Notes under the pieces: model-generated | The model's database searches: none | Told to the model about the DNA's origin: nothing | The model's input: the letters and a program-made list of their open reading frames with translations, nothing else | Shown here: positions 36,020 through 45,346 of the stretch, piece by piece | Position numbering within the stretch: the first letter of the stretch is position 1 | Layout of the letters: each line of letters opens with the position of its first letter | Translations under genes and position numbers: made by a program | Assembly (NCBI GenBank): GCA_963770295.1 | Contig: CAVYPA010000020.1 | Span: 62,001 to 126,000 of the forward strand | Direction: 5' to 3' | From: AWTP1-13 sp963770295 | Lineage (GTDB): Bacteria; Pseudomonadota; Alphaproteobacteria; Rhizobiales; Hyphomicrobiaceae | Length of the DNA stretch: 64,000 nucleotides

Positions 36020-36211
36020 TCAGAGTGAACCGCTGGTTATCTTCACACCCCGTTGCACAACCACACACGAGGCACCGAGGCCGGGCAAGCGCGCATTCCA
36101 CAGCCGAGCAAAGGCCTGGCAATGATCCAGCGACGGCATCGGCACTTTCAGCAGTTCTTCCGCGTCGCCCCAAAGTGCGACGACAACGAGCATTACCTGC
36201 ACCTCGAGCAT
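36020..36211 (-). CDS. Small hypothetical protein
   Basis: 63 residues beginning MLEVQVMLVVVALWGDAEEL, then KVPMPSLDHCQAFARLWNAR and a Cys-containing end. Hydrophobic strand followed by helix suggests a small folded domain. Family not recognised. Confidence 0.42.
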   Translation of the reverse strand: MLEVQVMLVVVALWGDAEELLKVPMPSLDHCQAFARLWNARLPGLGASCVVVQRGVKITSGSL

Positions 36212-36539
36212 CTCGACTCCAGCATTGGCATCAGCCCGCCCGACGACGCTATCCGCTAAGCGTTAAAGCTGATTGAACCGGTTCCGATAGGATCGTGAGG
36301 TCAATCATCAAACTCCTGTTGCACCCGCAAGCAGCAAGCCAGGCTCAAAAACGCCCCCGGTTGCTTGGGTCCTGAGCGCGCCTCGACAGGCCCACGGCGG
36401 CGGGTTGGTGGTCCAAACCGCCGCTGGCGCACCGCGGGGATGGCTGCTGCGCGTAGAGGGCTATTGCGGCGGCAACGATTGGGTTCCTTCTCGCCGCAAG
36501 GGCCGCGTGGTCAACGGGATTTTGAGGGCGGTCGGCCCA

Positions 36540-36644
36540 TCAGCTAGGACACAGCACCACCGCCACGGCGATCAGAATGGCAAGCGTCGCCAACGATATT
36601 CCGGCGAGCGCCCCAAAGGCCTTGGGCGGTTGCCAAGTCGTCAT
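36540..36644 (-). CDS. 34-residue single-helix membrane peptide
   Basis: ATG at 36644 to TGA at 36540: MTTWQPPKAFGALAGISLAT, then a Leu/Ile/Val/Ala helix and VVLCPS. It resembles the peptide at 28927-29025 in length, helix position and LAG-x-SL-x-T core. Confidence 0.42.
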   Translation of the reverse strand: MTTWQPPKAFGALAGISLATLAILIAVAVVLCPS

Positions 36645-36847
36645 AACGGTCTTCCGATTGGTGTCTGACGCTTCGCACGCAATTCACGCCGAAGCAATCA
36701 CCGAGGAGACATTTGCTTTCGATTTCGCAATCGTTTGGGTGTACGGGTCGGAAAATCAGCTGGTGATCGCAAATGGCCTGCGACCTTGCCGGTAGCGCCT
36801 TGGTTTGCAACGATACGGCGTTTTGGGGCACGAATAATCGATCCTGT

Positions 36848-37753
36848 TTAGGGTCTGGGCATGGGCGTGCTGGCCGGCACAATCAGGCGAATCGCGTCGG
36901 TCCCAGCCCGCGCTTCCAGCGGCGTCGCGCCGAATGGATCTCCGTCAATTTGTACGGGCACCGGCCCGGGTGCCGAAATTTTCACGTGCGAGCAGGGGTA
37001 CATCGCCACATCGCCATGCCGCCCAGCGCGCGCATCAAGCCGCCCGCGCAGCAAGCTCACGAGCTGGCCCAGCAAGACGGCACGGCTTTTTGCCGTGAAG
37101 AGGACGGCCTCAAGCCCCCGCTGGTGGATGCCCGTCCGCGGCGCCAGTACAAAGCGGCCGGCATAATGACGGGCGTTGGCAATCACGACCCAGCTAGCTT
37201 CATAAGATCGATTGTCGATGGTGATGCTTAGGGTGTCGAGAGGCCGCAGCAGCGCGCCGAGCACCGGCCCTGTGTAGGCGGCCTTGCCGATGCGGCCCTT
37301 CAAGGCGTGATTGAGGCCACCGACGACCCGCGCATCGAAGCCTGCTCCCGCCATCAGAAGAAAGGGCTCGTCGTTGGCCCTGGCACAAGCGATGGGTCGT
37401 TGCGGTCCGGTGCGCAGCATTTGGCAAACGAGATCGGGCGTTGCCTTGAGACCGATCTCCTGGGCCAGCACGTTGGCCGTGCCGCAGGGGATGATTGCCA
37501 GGGGCACGTCCGTCCCGCTAATTCCGGCGGCCGCCGCTCTAATCGTGCCGTCACCACCGGCGGCCACAACGACGTCATAGCGCAGAGAACGAGCGGCCGC
37601 TCCAACCAGGCGACGGATCTGGGAAAACTCACCAAGCGATTCGCGAGCGACAGAGGCCCCGGTTCGCTCGAGGGCCGCGGTCACCTCGTCGACCAGCCAG
37701 GGTCGGCTCAAGCCGGCGCCCGTGTTGACGACCAGAAAAAATCGACGGCGCAT
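36848..37753 (-). CDS. Diacylglycerol kinase-family lipid kinase
   Basis: 301 residues. The N-terminal DAGK catalytic domain shows VVNTGAG (8-14), the nucleotide-binding GGDGT (66-70) and IPCGTANVLAQEIG. The C-terminal beta-sandwich includes MAGAGFDARVVGGLNHALKG and VQIDGDPFG. The family phosphorylates lipids such as diacylglycerol, ceramide or sphingoid bases at the inner membrane. ATG at 37753 places the catalytic domain at the N-terminus as in YegS/DgkB. It is followed by nothing on its strand and preceded by rpoH. Confidence 0.88.
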   Translation of the reverse strand: MRRRFFLVVNTGAGLSRPWLVDEVTAALERTGASVARESLGEFSQIRRLVGAAARSLRYDVVVAAGGDGTIRAAAAGISGTDVPLAIIPCGTANVLAQEIGLKATPDLVCQMLRTGPQRPIACARANDEPFLLMAGAGFDARVVGGLNHALKGRIGKAAYTGPVLGALLRPLDTLSITIDNRSYEASWVVIANARHYAGRFVLAPRTGIHQRGLEAVLFTAKSRAVLLGQLVSLLRGRLDARAGRHGDVAMYPCSHVKISAPGPVPVQIDGDPFGATPLEARAGTDAIRLIVPASTPMPRP

Positions 37754-37833
37754 GGTGCTGGTTGCAGCCAGGTTCAGTCCAGCCGCCGATAGTGCCGACA
37801 AAGTGAGCGGTGAGCAAATGTCCTATTGAGGCC

Positions 37834-38739
37834 TTAGGCACCCGCTGACGCGGTGGCGCCTTCCTCGTCCTTGCGTGCGGATTTCTGCACCGCTGCCTGG
37901 ACCTTCTCGAAGGCGCGCACCTCGATTTGACGAATGCGCTCGCGGCTGACGCCGAATTCCGCGGACAGATCCTCGAGGGTCGCCGGCTCTTCGGCCAAGC
38001 GCCGCGCCTCAAAGATGCGTTTCTCGCGATCGTTCAGGGTGGACATCGCCTTGGCCAGGTATCCTTTGCGCAGGGTCAGCTCCTCGGATTCGGCTAGGCG
38101 TGCTTCCTGATCGGGGGTGTCGTCGACCAGCCAATCCTGCCACTCGCCGCCGCCTTCGGCGTCGGCGCGCACCGGCGCATTCAGTGAAGCATCGCCACCA
38201 AGCCGCCGGTTCATGGAGATGACGTCGTCTTCGGGAACACCCAACTTGGTGGCAATATGCTTGACCTGATCGGGCCGTAGGTCGCCTTCCTCGAGCGCCT
38301 TGATCTGACCCTTCATGCGCCGCAGATTGAAGAACAGCTTCTTCTGCGCCGCAGTCGTGCCCATCTTCACCAAACTCCAGGAACGCAGGATGTATTCCTG
38401 GATTGAGGCGCGAATCCACCACATGGCATAGGTCGCGAGCCGGAAACCCTTGTCGGGGTCGAAGCGCTTGACCGCTTGCATAAGCCCGACGTTGCCCTCC
38501 GAGATCACCTCCCCAATCGGCAGGCCATAGCCGCGGTAGCCCATGGCGATCCGCGTTACAAGGCGCAGGTGGGAGGTTACCAGGGTATGGGCGGCATCCG
38601 AATCGGCGTGCTCTTGCCAACGCTTGGCAAGCATGTACTCCTGATCCGGCTCCAGCATGGGAAACTTGCGGATTTCCTCGAGGTAGCGCGCAAGTCCACC
38701 CGCACCACCTACGACCGACGGAAGTGTTTTGGTTGCCAT
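37834..38739 (-). CDS. rpoH: RNA polymerase sigma-32 factor
   Basis: 301 residues. Region 2 contains EVISEGNVGLMQAVKRFDPD and GFRLATYAMWWIRASIQEYI. The RpoH box QKKLFFNLR (132-140) is diagnostic for heat-shock sigma factors. Region 4 has LEDLSAEFGVSRERIRQIEV. Start chosen at MATKTLPSVV; the upstream in-frame extension is Arg-rich and unlike the family. rpoH beside rluD is a common alphaproteobacterial arrangement. Confidence 0.95.
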   Translation of the reverse strand: MATKTLPSVVGGAGGLARYLEEIRKFPMLEPDQEYMLAKRWQEHADSDAAHTLVTSHLRLVTRIAMGYRGYGLPIGEVISEGNVGLMQAVKRFDPDKGFRLATYAMWWIRASIQEYILRSWSLVKMGTTAAQKKLFFNLRRMKGQIKALEEGDLRPDQVKHIATKLGVPEDDVISMNRRLGGDASLNAPVRADAEGGGEWQDWLVDDTPDQEARLAESEELTLRKGYLAKAMSTLNDREKRIFEARRLAEEPATLEDLSAEFGVSRERIRQIEVRAFEKVQAAVQKSARKDEEGATASAGA

Positions 38740-39422
38740 TGTATCCCTCAATCGGCGCCTACGATCAGCGCCGACTGCTCTCCTTAAGCCCACCGCGGGG
38801 TTTGAAAACCATCGGCCCGCACCCAAGGCTATGCGCCAAGCTTGTCGCTAGCGAGGCAATAGCAAGTTGCCGCTCCTCCGTGCAAGGCACATTGCTGTGC
38901 ACGCGCGGTAACGCGCATTCACGGCATGGTGCATAACGCCCGGACTCCGCGGTTACCGTCTGCGACCGATGCACACAGGCCGCAGCTAAACTTTCCGTAA
39001 TGACCTGACTAAATATTCCATGCGGAAATGTCTAAAATGCCGTCGCGGCATGCGTGGCTTTGCGAAGGGCTGAACGGACGGAAGTTGCCCCGGCGGGGCT
39101 GGACCTGCTGGCAGATCCATGCGATCGGCCCAACCCCGGCATTCCAACTCCAGTTGACGCGGTCCCCGCGGCCAGATCTTGACCATAAGACGGCCGCGGA
39201 GACGACCAGTACGACAAGTAGCCCTAAAAACATAGATGACGTTCAAATGATCGCAACCGGCCCCACCGAAAACAACCCGGGCGATACACCAAATGCCAAC
39301 AAAATGGGCAGGGACCACCTGGACACAGGTAACTCTCCTCGGCCGCTGAGCTCACGTTCAAATCGCCCAAAAGCTTGTTACGGGGCCTCAACAATTGCCA
39401 TCTTTTCTGCCGACAGCGTTGA
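38740..39422. other. Intergenic between rpoH and rluD
   Basis: A minus-strand frame at 39009-39233 has an N-terminal hydrophobic stretch (MFLGLLVVLVVSAAVLW) and could be a small membrane protein, but support is weak. Otherwise nothing; the rpoH promoter must lie in the left part. Confidence 0.4.
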
Positions 39423-40508
39423 CTATCTGTTGCGATCCGTCTCTTCGCCGCCCTCAGCGTGCGCCGCGAGCGCGCTAACCAGTTCGGCCATATCGGCTGG
39501 CAATGCGGTCATAAAATGCAAGCGCCTGCCGCTAACGGGATGCTCGAATGCCAGTTCCGCGGCATGCAGGGCCTGTCGCTGAAGGCTCTGCAGCGCCGAT
39601 TGCGCCGCGAGGCTGAGCCGACGCGCGCTCGATTTGAAGCCCGAGCCGTAAACCGGATCTCCCAGCAGGGGATGACCGACGTGCGCCATATGCACGCGGA
39701 TCTGATGGGTTCGACCGGTTTCGAGCGTAAGCCTCAGCAGGCTGGCCCCCGGTTTGCCATCGGCCAGGGGGAAAGTCTCGAGCACCTCGTAGTGGGTTAC
39801 CGCGCGCCGGGCGTTTGGCGTGCGAGCGACCGCGATTTTGGTGCGGTTAGTGGTACTGCGCGATAGCGCGGCATCGATGCTGCCGCGCGGCCGTGCTGGG
39901 ACGCCCCAGACGAGGGCGCGATAGTGGCGCCGAAGGCGGCCGTCGACACCGTGGTTGGCGAACTGTTCTGCAAGTCCTCGATGTGCGCGATCCGTCTTTG
40001 CGACCACCAGCAGGCCCGTCGTGTCCTTGTCTAGACGGTGCACGATGCCGGGTCGCTGTACCCCGCCGATCCCCGAGAGGCTTGCTCCGCAATGGGCAAT
40101 CAGCGCATTGACGAGTGTGCCGGAGGCATGTCCGGGTCCTGGGTGCACGGCGAGACCCTTAGGCTTGTCGATAACGATAAGGTCTGGATCCTCATGCAAG
40201 ACGACAAGGGGGATGTCTTGCCCAGCGATTTGGGGAGCCTCGCTTGCCGGCAAGCGCAATTCATAGGTCTCGCCAACCTTGACCTTGCCGCTAAGGTTTG
40301 AGACGACGGCCTCGTTCCGGCTCACCTCACCCGCGCGCAACAGGGCCTGCAGTCGTGACCGGCTGATTTGCGGCAGGCGCGCCGCCAGGAAACGGTCGAG
40401 GCGCTGACTTGCATCGGCCGCGCCGACCTCTACGGTCAGCCGAGTAGCGTCCTGACGGGCCTGTGGAGAGTGGCGGGGCTTACGTGCCATAGGGATCGAC
40501 ACCGTCAT
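39423..40508 (-). CDS. rluD: Ribosomal large subunit pseudouridine synthase D
   Basis: 361 residues from ATG at 40508. An S4 RNA-binding domain (SQRLDRFLAARLPQISRSRL) is followed by the RluA-type catalytic domain with VIDKPKGLAVHPGPGH, the catalytic HRLDKDTTGLLVVAK (Asp about 160) and TGRTHQIRVHMAHVGHPLLG. It isomerises uridines in helix 69 of 23S rRNA. A later ATG at 40490 is also possible. The longer upstream open frame lacks family sequence. Confidence 0.95.
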   Translation of the reverse strand: MTVSIPMARKPRHSPQARQDATRLTVEVGAADASQRLDRFLAARLPQISRSRLQALLRAGEVSRNEAVVSNLSGKVKVGETYELRLPASEAPQIAGQDIPLVVLHEDPDLIVIDKPKGLAVHPGPGHASGTLVNALIAHCGASLSGIGGVQRPGIVHRLDKDTTGLLVVAKTDRAHRGLAEQFANHGVDGRLRRHYRALVWGVPARPRGSIDAALSRSTTNRTKIAVARTPNARRAVTHYEVLETFPLADGKPGASLLRLTLETGRTHQIRVHMAHVGHPLLGDPVYGSGFKSSARRLSLAAQSALQSLQRQALHAAELAFEHPVSGRRLHFMTALPADMAELVSALAAHAEGGEETDRNR

Positions 40509-40726
40509 CGGCGCGGCAAAATTCCTGTCTGCGTGCCTGCGATCGGCTTGGTGCGTGACGCATCCCTGCGGGAAAGGCAAGTTCTTCAAATGTTTTTGTG
40601 GGGGCGTCAGCCCTAACCGGTTGGCTTTTTGCGGTGAGCCCCGACTTCGCATTGGCGGCCCGGGCGTCGACAGCACGGAGTGAGTTGCCCGCCTGCCGCC
40701 CTTGGCCTATAGACGGGGCAAGCTTC

Positions 40727-40801
40727 GCCCCGTTCGTCTAGCGGTCAGGACGCCAGCCTCTCACGTTGGAAACAGGGGTTCGATTCCCCTACGGGGCGCC
40801 A
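40727..40801 (+). tRNA. tRNA-Glu (anticodon CTC)
   Basis: Full cloverleaf: acceptor GCCCCGT with ACGGGGC, anticodon loop CTCTCAC, T-arm AGGGG-TTCGATT-CCCCT, encoded CCA end. T is present at position 33. Confidence 0.95.
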
Positions 40802-41141
40802 TAGTACAACAAACTATGCCATTGATTTTAAAGGATTTTCGGCAAAAATTTTGCCTCACACGGTCCCCTCAGCGTTTCGAGGGGCAACAAATTCATGGTC
40901 CGGCCAAGCGAACCGGCCCGCCCTCACAAACTAAAGGGGTTCTGATGGCGAGAGTTTTGCATTCAAGAGCGCGCATAGCGCAACGAGCGGAATTGACGCT
41001 CGCCGCCCCATGGGTTTTTTTACCGCAGTTACTGTCAGCCGCTCAATCGCGGGCGGCCTGAGCGACCTTGGTAGCCTTCAAGACGTTCCCGATTTTGCTC
41101 CTTCGGTTGCGGTCGAGCTGATTGACCCCTGCTACCTCCTG
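40802..41141. other. Intergenic after tRNA-Glu
   Basis: A 38-codon ORF at 40945-41061 (MARVLHSRARIAQRAELTLA) is possible but unsupported. No integrase or repeat of the tRNA 3' end was seen within the window. Confidence 0.4.
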
Positions 41142-42077
41142 TCAGCCGATGGGCGTCAGGCGGTTATCGCGACGGATATCATTGATGATCTGCAGCACGC
41201 GTTCCCGGTAGGGGCGATACTGCACGCCAAATTCAGAGACTAGGCGAGTGTTGTCGATCAAGTAATTGCCGCTGACCTCCTTCCCGCCGCTCTCCTTCTC
41301 AAAACTGATCTTGGCTTCGGGCAGGTAGGACCGGACGATGTCGGCGATTTCGCCCAGGCTGATGGCGATACCGCCCGAATTGTAGATGCGGTGGGCCGGC
41401 TTTTCGGCGAACAACACACGCGAAAAGACCTCGGCGATGTCGTCTACATGGATCGGGCAGCGCATGGCGTCCATGAACGGCAAGATGATAGCGTTGCCGC
41501 GTGCAGACTCGGTGATGATGTTCACGTGATCGACCGAGCCGCGGACCTTGTCTGGTCCGGTGACGTTCGCGGGACGGATGCCGGTGATCAGCATGCCAAA
41601 CTTCTCGGTGTAGTCCTGCGCCTGCCATTCGTTGACGATCTTGTGCTTGGCATATTGATATTCGCCATTCACCCGGTCTGCCTCCGTCACGGGGCGGTTG
41701 CCGTAGTTGGCCTGCTTGCCGTTCACGGCAAGCGAGCTGGCATACATGGTGTGCTTGACGCCCAGTAGACGCGCGGCCTCGAAGCAATTGTCCATGCCAA
41801 GGATGTTCAGTTTCATCGCCACATGCGGGGCATGGTCGCTGCCCAGGAAGTAGGACAGGTTCACTACGCGCTCCGGCTTCGCTGCCGACATTGCCGACAT
41901 CACGTCGTCGAACTGCGTCACATCTCCGCGCACGCAGGTAACCTTCCGACCGAGATCAGCGAATGAGTGCCCGCTAAGGTTAATGTCCATGCAGGTGACG
42001 GTTTGCCCCTGCGCCGCGAGCAGACGGACAAGGCGGTGGCCTATGAAGCCGGTACCGCCGATGATGAAGACTGACAT
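41142..42077 (-). CDS. NAD-dependent epimerase/dehydratase (extended SDR)
   Basis: 311 residues. Rossmann motif FIIGGTGFIGHRLVRLLAAQ at the N-terminus, VVNLSYFLGSDHAPH after strand 4, MYASSLAV for the catalytic Ser region and EYQYAKHKIVNE holding the Tyr-x-x-x-Lys pair. The C-terminal substrate domain includes HVDDIAEVFSRVLFAEKPAH. Substrate unknown; such proteins act on nucleotide sugars or other hydroxy compounds. No sugar-biosynthesis genes surround it. Confidence 0.87.
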   Translation of the reverse strand: MSVFIIGGTGFIGHRLVRLLAAQGQTVTCMDINLSGHSFADLGRKVTCVRGDVTQFDDVMSAMSAAKPERVVNLSYFLGSDHAPHVAMKLNILGMDNCFEAARLLGVKHTMYASSLAVNGKQANYGNRPVTEADRVNGEYQYAKHKIVNEWQAQDYTEKFGMLITGIRPANVTGPDKVRGSVDHVNIITESARGNAIILPFMDAMRCPIHVDDIAEVFSRVLFAEKPAHRIYNSGGIAISLGEIADIVRSYLPEAKISFEKESGGKEVSGNYLIDNTRLVSEFGVQYRPYRERVLQIINDIRRDNRLTPIG

Positions 42078-42301
42078 TTCTCCCTCCCCTGTTCTTTCGT
42101 TGCATCACAGGCCGTTCGGCGCCCCGCTTGGTGCAGTGTGGTGCACAATTGGGACGGTCACCATTGTAATTCTCGTGCGGGCATCACGGGCTGGCACCAC
42201 CAATGGCAACTGCGAGCTAGGGGGAAAAGCCGGATCGTTTGGAACAAGTTTCGCATGGTCAAGATCCGGACACCGGCAAGCGAATCTCGCGTCCTAAGAC
42301 A

Positions 42302-42545
42302 GTCGTTATTTCCTCAAAATCTTCTCCATCGCTTTGCCCTTTGCCAACTCATCGATCAGCTTATCCAAATAGCGAATCTCCTGCATAGTCGGCTCTTTAA
42401 TATCTTGTCTCTGTCGCTGGCCAGTCTGATCGCGCAATACTCATCTGGTACTTTGCTTTTTGTCTTGAGCTTTTGGCCTCGCCCGCCGATCCAGTACCCT
42501 TTTTCGAGGAGAGCAATCGTCGGTGAGATAGTTGAGCAGATTTTT
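42302..42545 (-). pseudogene. Hypothetical gene fragment cut by an insertion sequence
   Basis: On the minus strand one frame reads LLEKGYWIGGRGQKLKTKSK and VPDEYCAIRLASDRDK. A second continues MQEIRYLDKLIDELAKGKAM and EKILRK before a stop. There is no start in the first frame, and its upstream side runs directly into an IS end at about 42550. It is the tail of a gene whose 5' part was lost. Confidence 0.5.
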
Positions 42546-42549
42546 CATG

Positions 42550-42823
42550 ATCTCACCCCGTGTGGTCAAAAAACTGAAACGGCTGAGAACACGGTCAGTT
42601 ATCGACCGCCAGTATAGAGGTTCCGGAGGCCAGTCCGGTACATTTCAATGTACGCGATGGTGGGCGCCGTAAGGGGGACCGTTAATGGATTGGGCGCGCG
42701 TCCTGGCCTACGTCACTGGCACGGTGGATCAAGAGCTGCTGGCGCGGAACGAATATCTGGCCGCCGAAAACCGCATCCTGAAGGCCCAGCTGAAAGGATG
42801 GCTCAAGCCCTCGAACGCCGAGT
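42550..42823 (+). mobile_element. Truncated, inverted end of the rve-type IS
   Basis: Contains the IS left end (CCCGTGTGGTCAAAAAACTG) and the first ~45 codons of the transposase on the plus strand (MDWARVLAYVTGTVDQELLA). It then switches abruptly at about 42823 into the right end of the full IS copy. It is the inverted counterpart of 43862-44118, giving a ~260-bp inverted repeat. Confidence 0.8.
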
Positions 42824-44118
42824 TGGGGCGACGGGTAGCAAAGCGGCTTCCGCGACTTCCTCGATCTCCCAATCGCAGCGCGCAGAATTGAAGTTCCGGG
42901 ATTGATCCTTGGGCGTGCGATCACGCCGCCTCTTGATGGTAAAAGCGCAGGAGCCCACCCAATCGCTCCCGGCATTGAACAGGCTGCGGCTCGCGGCGGA
43001 TAACCGTATCACGAGGGAACAGCAGGACGTTGCCCTTCCCCTGGTGGTTGCGCTCGGCATGATAATGTTCGACGTATTCGTTCAGCGCCCGCCGCAGGGA
43101 ACACTCGCCCAAGAGGATCACCTTGGACAAGCACTCCTCCTTCACCGACCGGACCCAGCGCTCCGCATAGGCATTCAAGTTCGGACAGCGGGCAGGCAGC
43201 GCGAGCGGTTCAACCTGACCTGAGGCAATGATGGCCCGGAACGACCGAGTGTATTTCGTGTCCCGATCGTGCAGGAGATAGCGACAGTCCCGCAGGATGC
43301 CGCATCCCTCCATGGTCACGTTCCGGGCCATTTGCTTCATCCACGCCTCGTCCGGGTGAACGGTGATCCCAGCGATGGCCACTCGACGGCTCTCAAGATA
43401 GATGAAGAACAGCACGTAGTAGGTCACCAGCCCGCGCAGCGTGAGCACCTCCACCGTGAAAAAGTCGGTCCCCGCCAACAGCGCCAGGTGGGTACGAATG
43501 AAGGCCGGCCATGTGGTCGTGCGCTTGCGCTCCGGTGCCGGCGGAAGACCGTGACGTTGCAGGACATTGCCGATCGTCTGATCGGAGACCTTGTACCCCA
43601 GATTGGCCAACGCCCCAGCGATCCGGTCATATCCCCAATCACGGTTCTCCTCGGCCATGCGAACGATGAGCTGCTCGACCTCGCGCCTGATCCGCGGTCT
43701 GCCTGGGCCGCGACGGGCTTTCGAGCCATCGAACTTGCTGGCGACAAGCTTGCGGTACCAGGCCAGGATAGTATCCGGCCTCGCCACAGTTGCGAGCTCG
43801 GCGAGGGCTTTGCGGCCCAGGCGATGACCAATCTCGCCGAGCGCGGCTCGCTCGGCGTCCGAGAGCTTGAGCCGCCCTTTCAACTGGGCCTTCAGAATGC
43901 GGTTTTCGGCGGCAAGATATTCGTTCTGCGCCAGCAGCTCTTGATCCACCGTGCCAGTGACGTAGGCCAGGACGCGCGCCCAATCCATTAACGGTCCCCC
44001 TTACGGCGCCCACCATCGCGTACATTGAAATGTACCGGACTGGCCTCCGGAACCTCTATACTGGCGGTGGATAACTGACCGTGCTCTCGGCCGTTTCAGT
44101 TTTTTGACCACACGGGAT
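42824..44118 (-). mobile_element. Insertion sequence with single-ORF rve transposase (copy A)
   Basis: Runs from the shared right boundary (AGTTGGGGCGACGGG at about 42824) to the left end CCCGTGTGGTC on the minus strand at about 44118. Boundaries were inferred by comparing copies A and B. About 1.3 kb with one transposase gene. Confidence 0.75.
42921..43988 (-). CDS. Integrase-core (DDE) transposase, copy A
   Basis: 355 residues, intact. N-terminal helix-turn-helix region (DWGYDRIAGALANLGYKVSD, IGNVLQRHGLPP), then an rve catalytic core: LLAGTDFFTVEVLTLRG (first Asp), CRYLLHDRDTKYTRSF (second Asp) and RWVRSVKEECLSKVI (Glu). It ends RLGGLLRFYHQEAA. The single-ORF form resembles transposases loosely grouped with the IS3/IS481 type; exact family not determined. 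Copy B at 48.6-49.7 kb is diverged. Confidence 0.88.
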   Translation of the reverse strand: MDWARVLAYVTGTVDQELLAQNEYLAAENRILKAQLKGRLKLSDAERAALGEIGHRLGRKALAELATVARPDTILAWYRKLVASKFDGSKARRGPGRPRIRREVEQLIVRMAEENRDWGYDRIAGALANLGYKVSDQTIGNVLQRHGLPPAPERKRTTTWPAFIRTHLALLAGTDFFTVEVLTLRGLVTYYVLFFIYLESRRVAIAGITVHPDEAWMKQMARNVTMEGCGILRDCRYLLHDRDTKYTRSFRAIIASGQVEPLALPARCPNLNAYAERWVRSVKEECLSKVILLGECSLRRALNEYVEHYHAERNHQGKGNVLLFPRDTVIRREPQPVQCRERLGGLLRFYHQEAA

Positions 44119-45061
44119 GGCCTTGGTCCGCGGCGAGCACATCAGCCACGGCGCGGACTGTGTAAACGAACTCTCTCTTCTCTTCACGACCGTTGGCGCT
44201 TTCAACACATGGAACGTTTGGTTTTTTCAGTCTGCGCGCCACGCTAGGGCAATTTAGCCGGCTCTCCGTTTCGGCAGAAATGTCGCTCTCAAATTGTTAG
44301 GGCGACCGCAGATCTAATGCCGGGATGCGCGCTAATTGATTGTAGTCGATTGTCGTTGCCGTGAGATTCACATGTTTGTTCTGCGCTTGCGATCCAAGAA
44401 TGCCTGTAGCGGCTGATAATCTGAGCCAGCATTGGGTACTCCAGCAATCAACTGGTAGACGCGTCCGCTCCAGAATCCTCCTGCTCCAACGGAGCCCATA
44501 TCAACGCGCCAGAGTCCGTATCCGACGTATTGCCACTAGTCTGGAAAGCCCGCGATGCGGCGGACGATGCCTCCAATGGTGGATAGCGTTGTGGCCCTGC
44601 TGTCGGAAAAAACACGTTGCTCTATCCGACGGGTCATACCAGACCCATTTTGCTCCGCTCGGAAAGAGGAGCTTGGGCGTCCAATCAGAACCCAATAATA
44701 CTCGAGACGAGCCGATATCGGTGGTCATGTGATCCCCGCGGTTACGCTCTGGCGCGTCGATTCGGGCTTGCCGCCACTGCTCAGCGAATGATGGAACTCT
44801 CAATCACCCGTTGAGTCACATTCGCCGCTCTGCTCTTCCCCCCGATCAGACGGCGAGCAGCGGGCCCAGCCTTGAGTAGATTCCGAGTCTGCATCCTCAG
44901 CCTTGCGACCGGCTAGGGTTTAGCCATCACCTTGCCGACCGACTCGCGCTCATTCAACGAGTTAGGGACCGATGGCTCCCTTAAGATGTGGGCGTCTACG
45001 AAGCAAGGACGACCTTTCAAGTGTGAGAAAGTTCTGCTTCGTCATCAGTCCAGAGGCTCCC
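44119..45061. other. Intergenic beside the IS, only traces of coding sequence
   Basis: Just beyond the IS end, minus frame 44120-44200 reads REEKREFVYTVRAVADVLAA, possibly part of the gene broken by the IS. A minus frame at 44501-44803 (100 codons) has no recognised features. The rest shows nothing. Confidence 0.4.
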
Positions 45062-45346
45062 ATGCGGAACATCCCTGAACACCGTCTGAGACAAAGCCGC
45101 GTAACCGCGGTGTTCGAAGATAGTGCGCTTTCGTTCATTTTGGCGAAGGGCGCGACACTGGAAGATCTTTCGGATCGCCTTGGCAATCTCGGTCGGCGAC
45201 ACGACGGAATGCCGGTCGCAATCATTGTGAAATTCGGCTCTTCGTCGCGCAAAGCGGGCTCTCACCGGATAGGTCGACCGACATTCGGACAGGCGTCTCG
45301 GGACGTGATGTGGACGGCTTGCGCCAAGTTTGAAGGGATGGAGTAA
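45062..45346 (+). CDS. Small conserved hypothetical protein with altered C-terminus
   Basis: 94 residues. MRNIPEHRLRQSRVTAVFED followed by ALSFILAKGATLEDLSDRLG matches, from memory, a ~60-residue family common in Bradyrhizobium. The remaining ~30 residues look unlike that family, suggesting a lost stop. Its TAA overlaps the ATG of the Bax-inhibitor-like gene (TAATG), allowing translational coupling. Confidence 0.55.
   Translation: MRNIPEHRLRQSRVTAVFEDSALSFILAKGATLEDLSDRLGNLGRRHDGMPVAIIVKFGSSSRKAGSHRIGRPTFGQASRDVMWTACAKFEGME

Noticed and set aside
40727..41141. tRNA-Glu as integration site of an island
   Set aside because: No integrase is adjacent and I found no repeat of the tRNA 3' end within the window.
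44501..44803. Minus-strand 100-codon ORF
   Set aside because: It has a possible natural segment (PKLLFPSGAKWVWYDPSD), but the rest is Arg/His-rich, with no start context or neighbour support.
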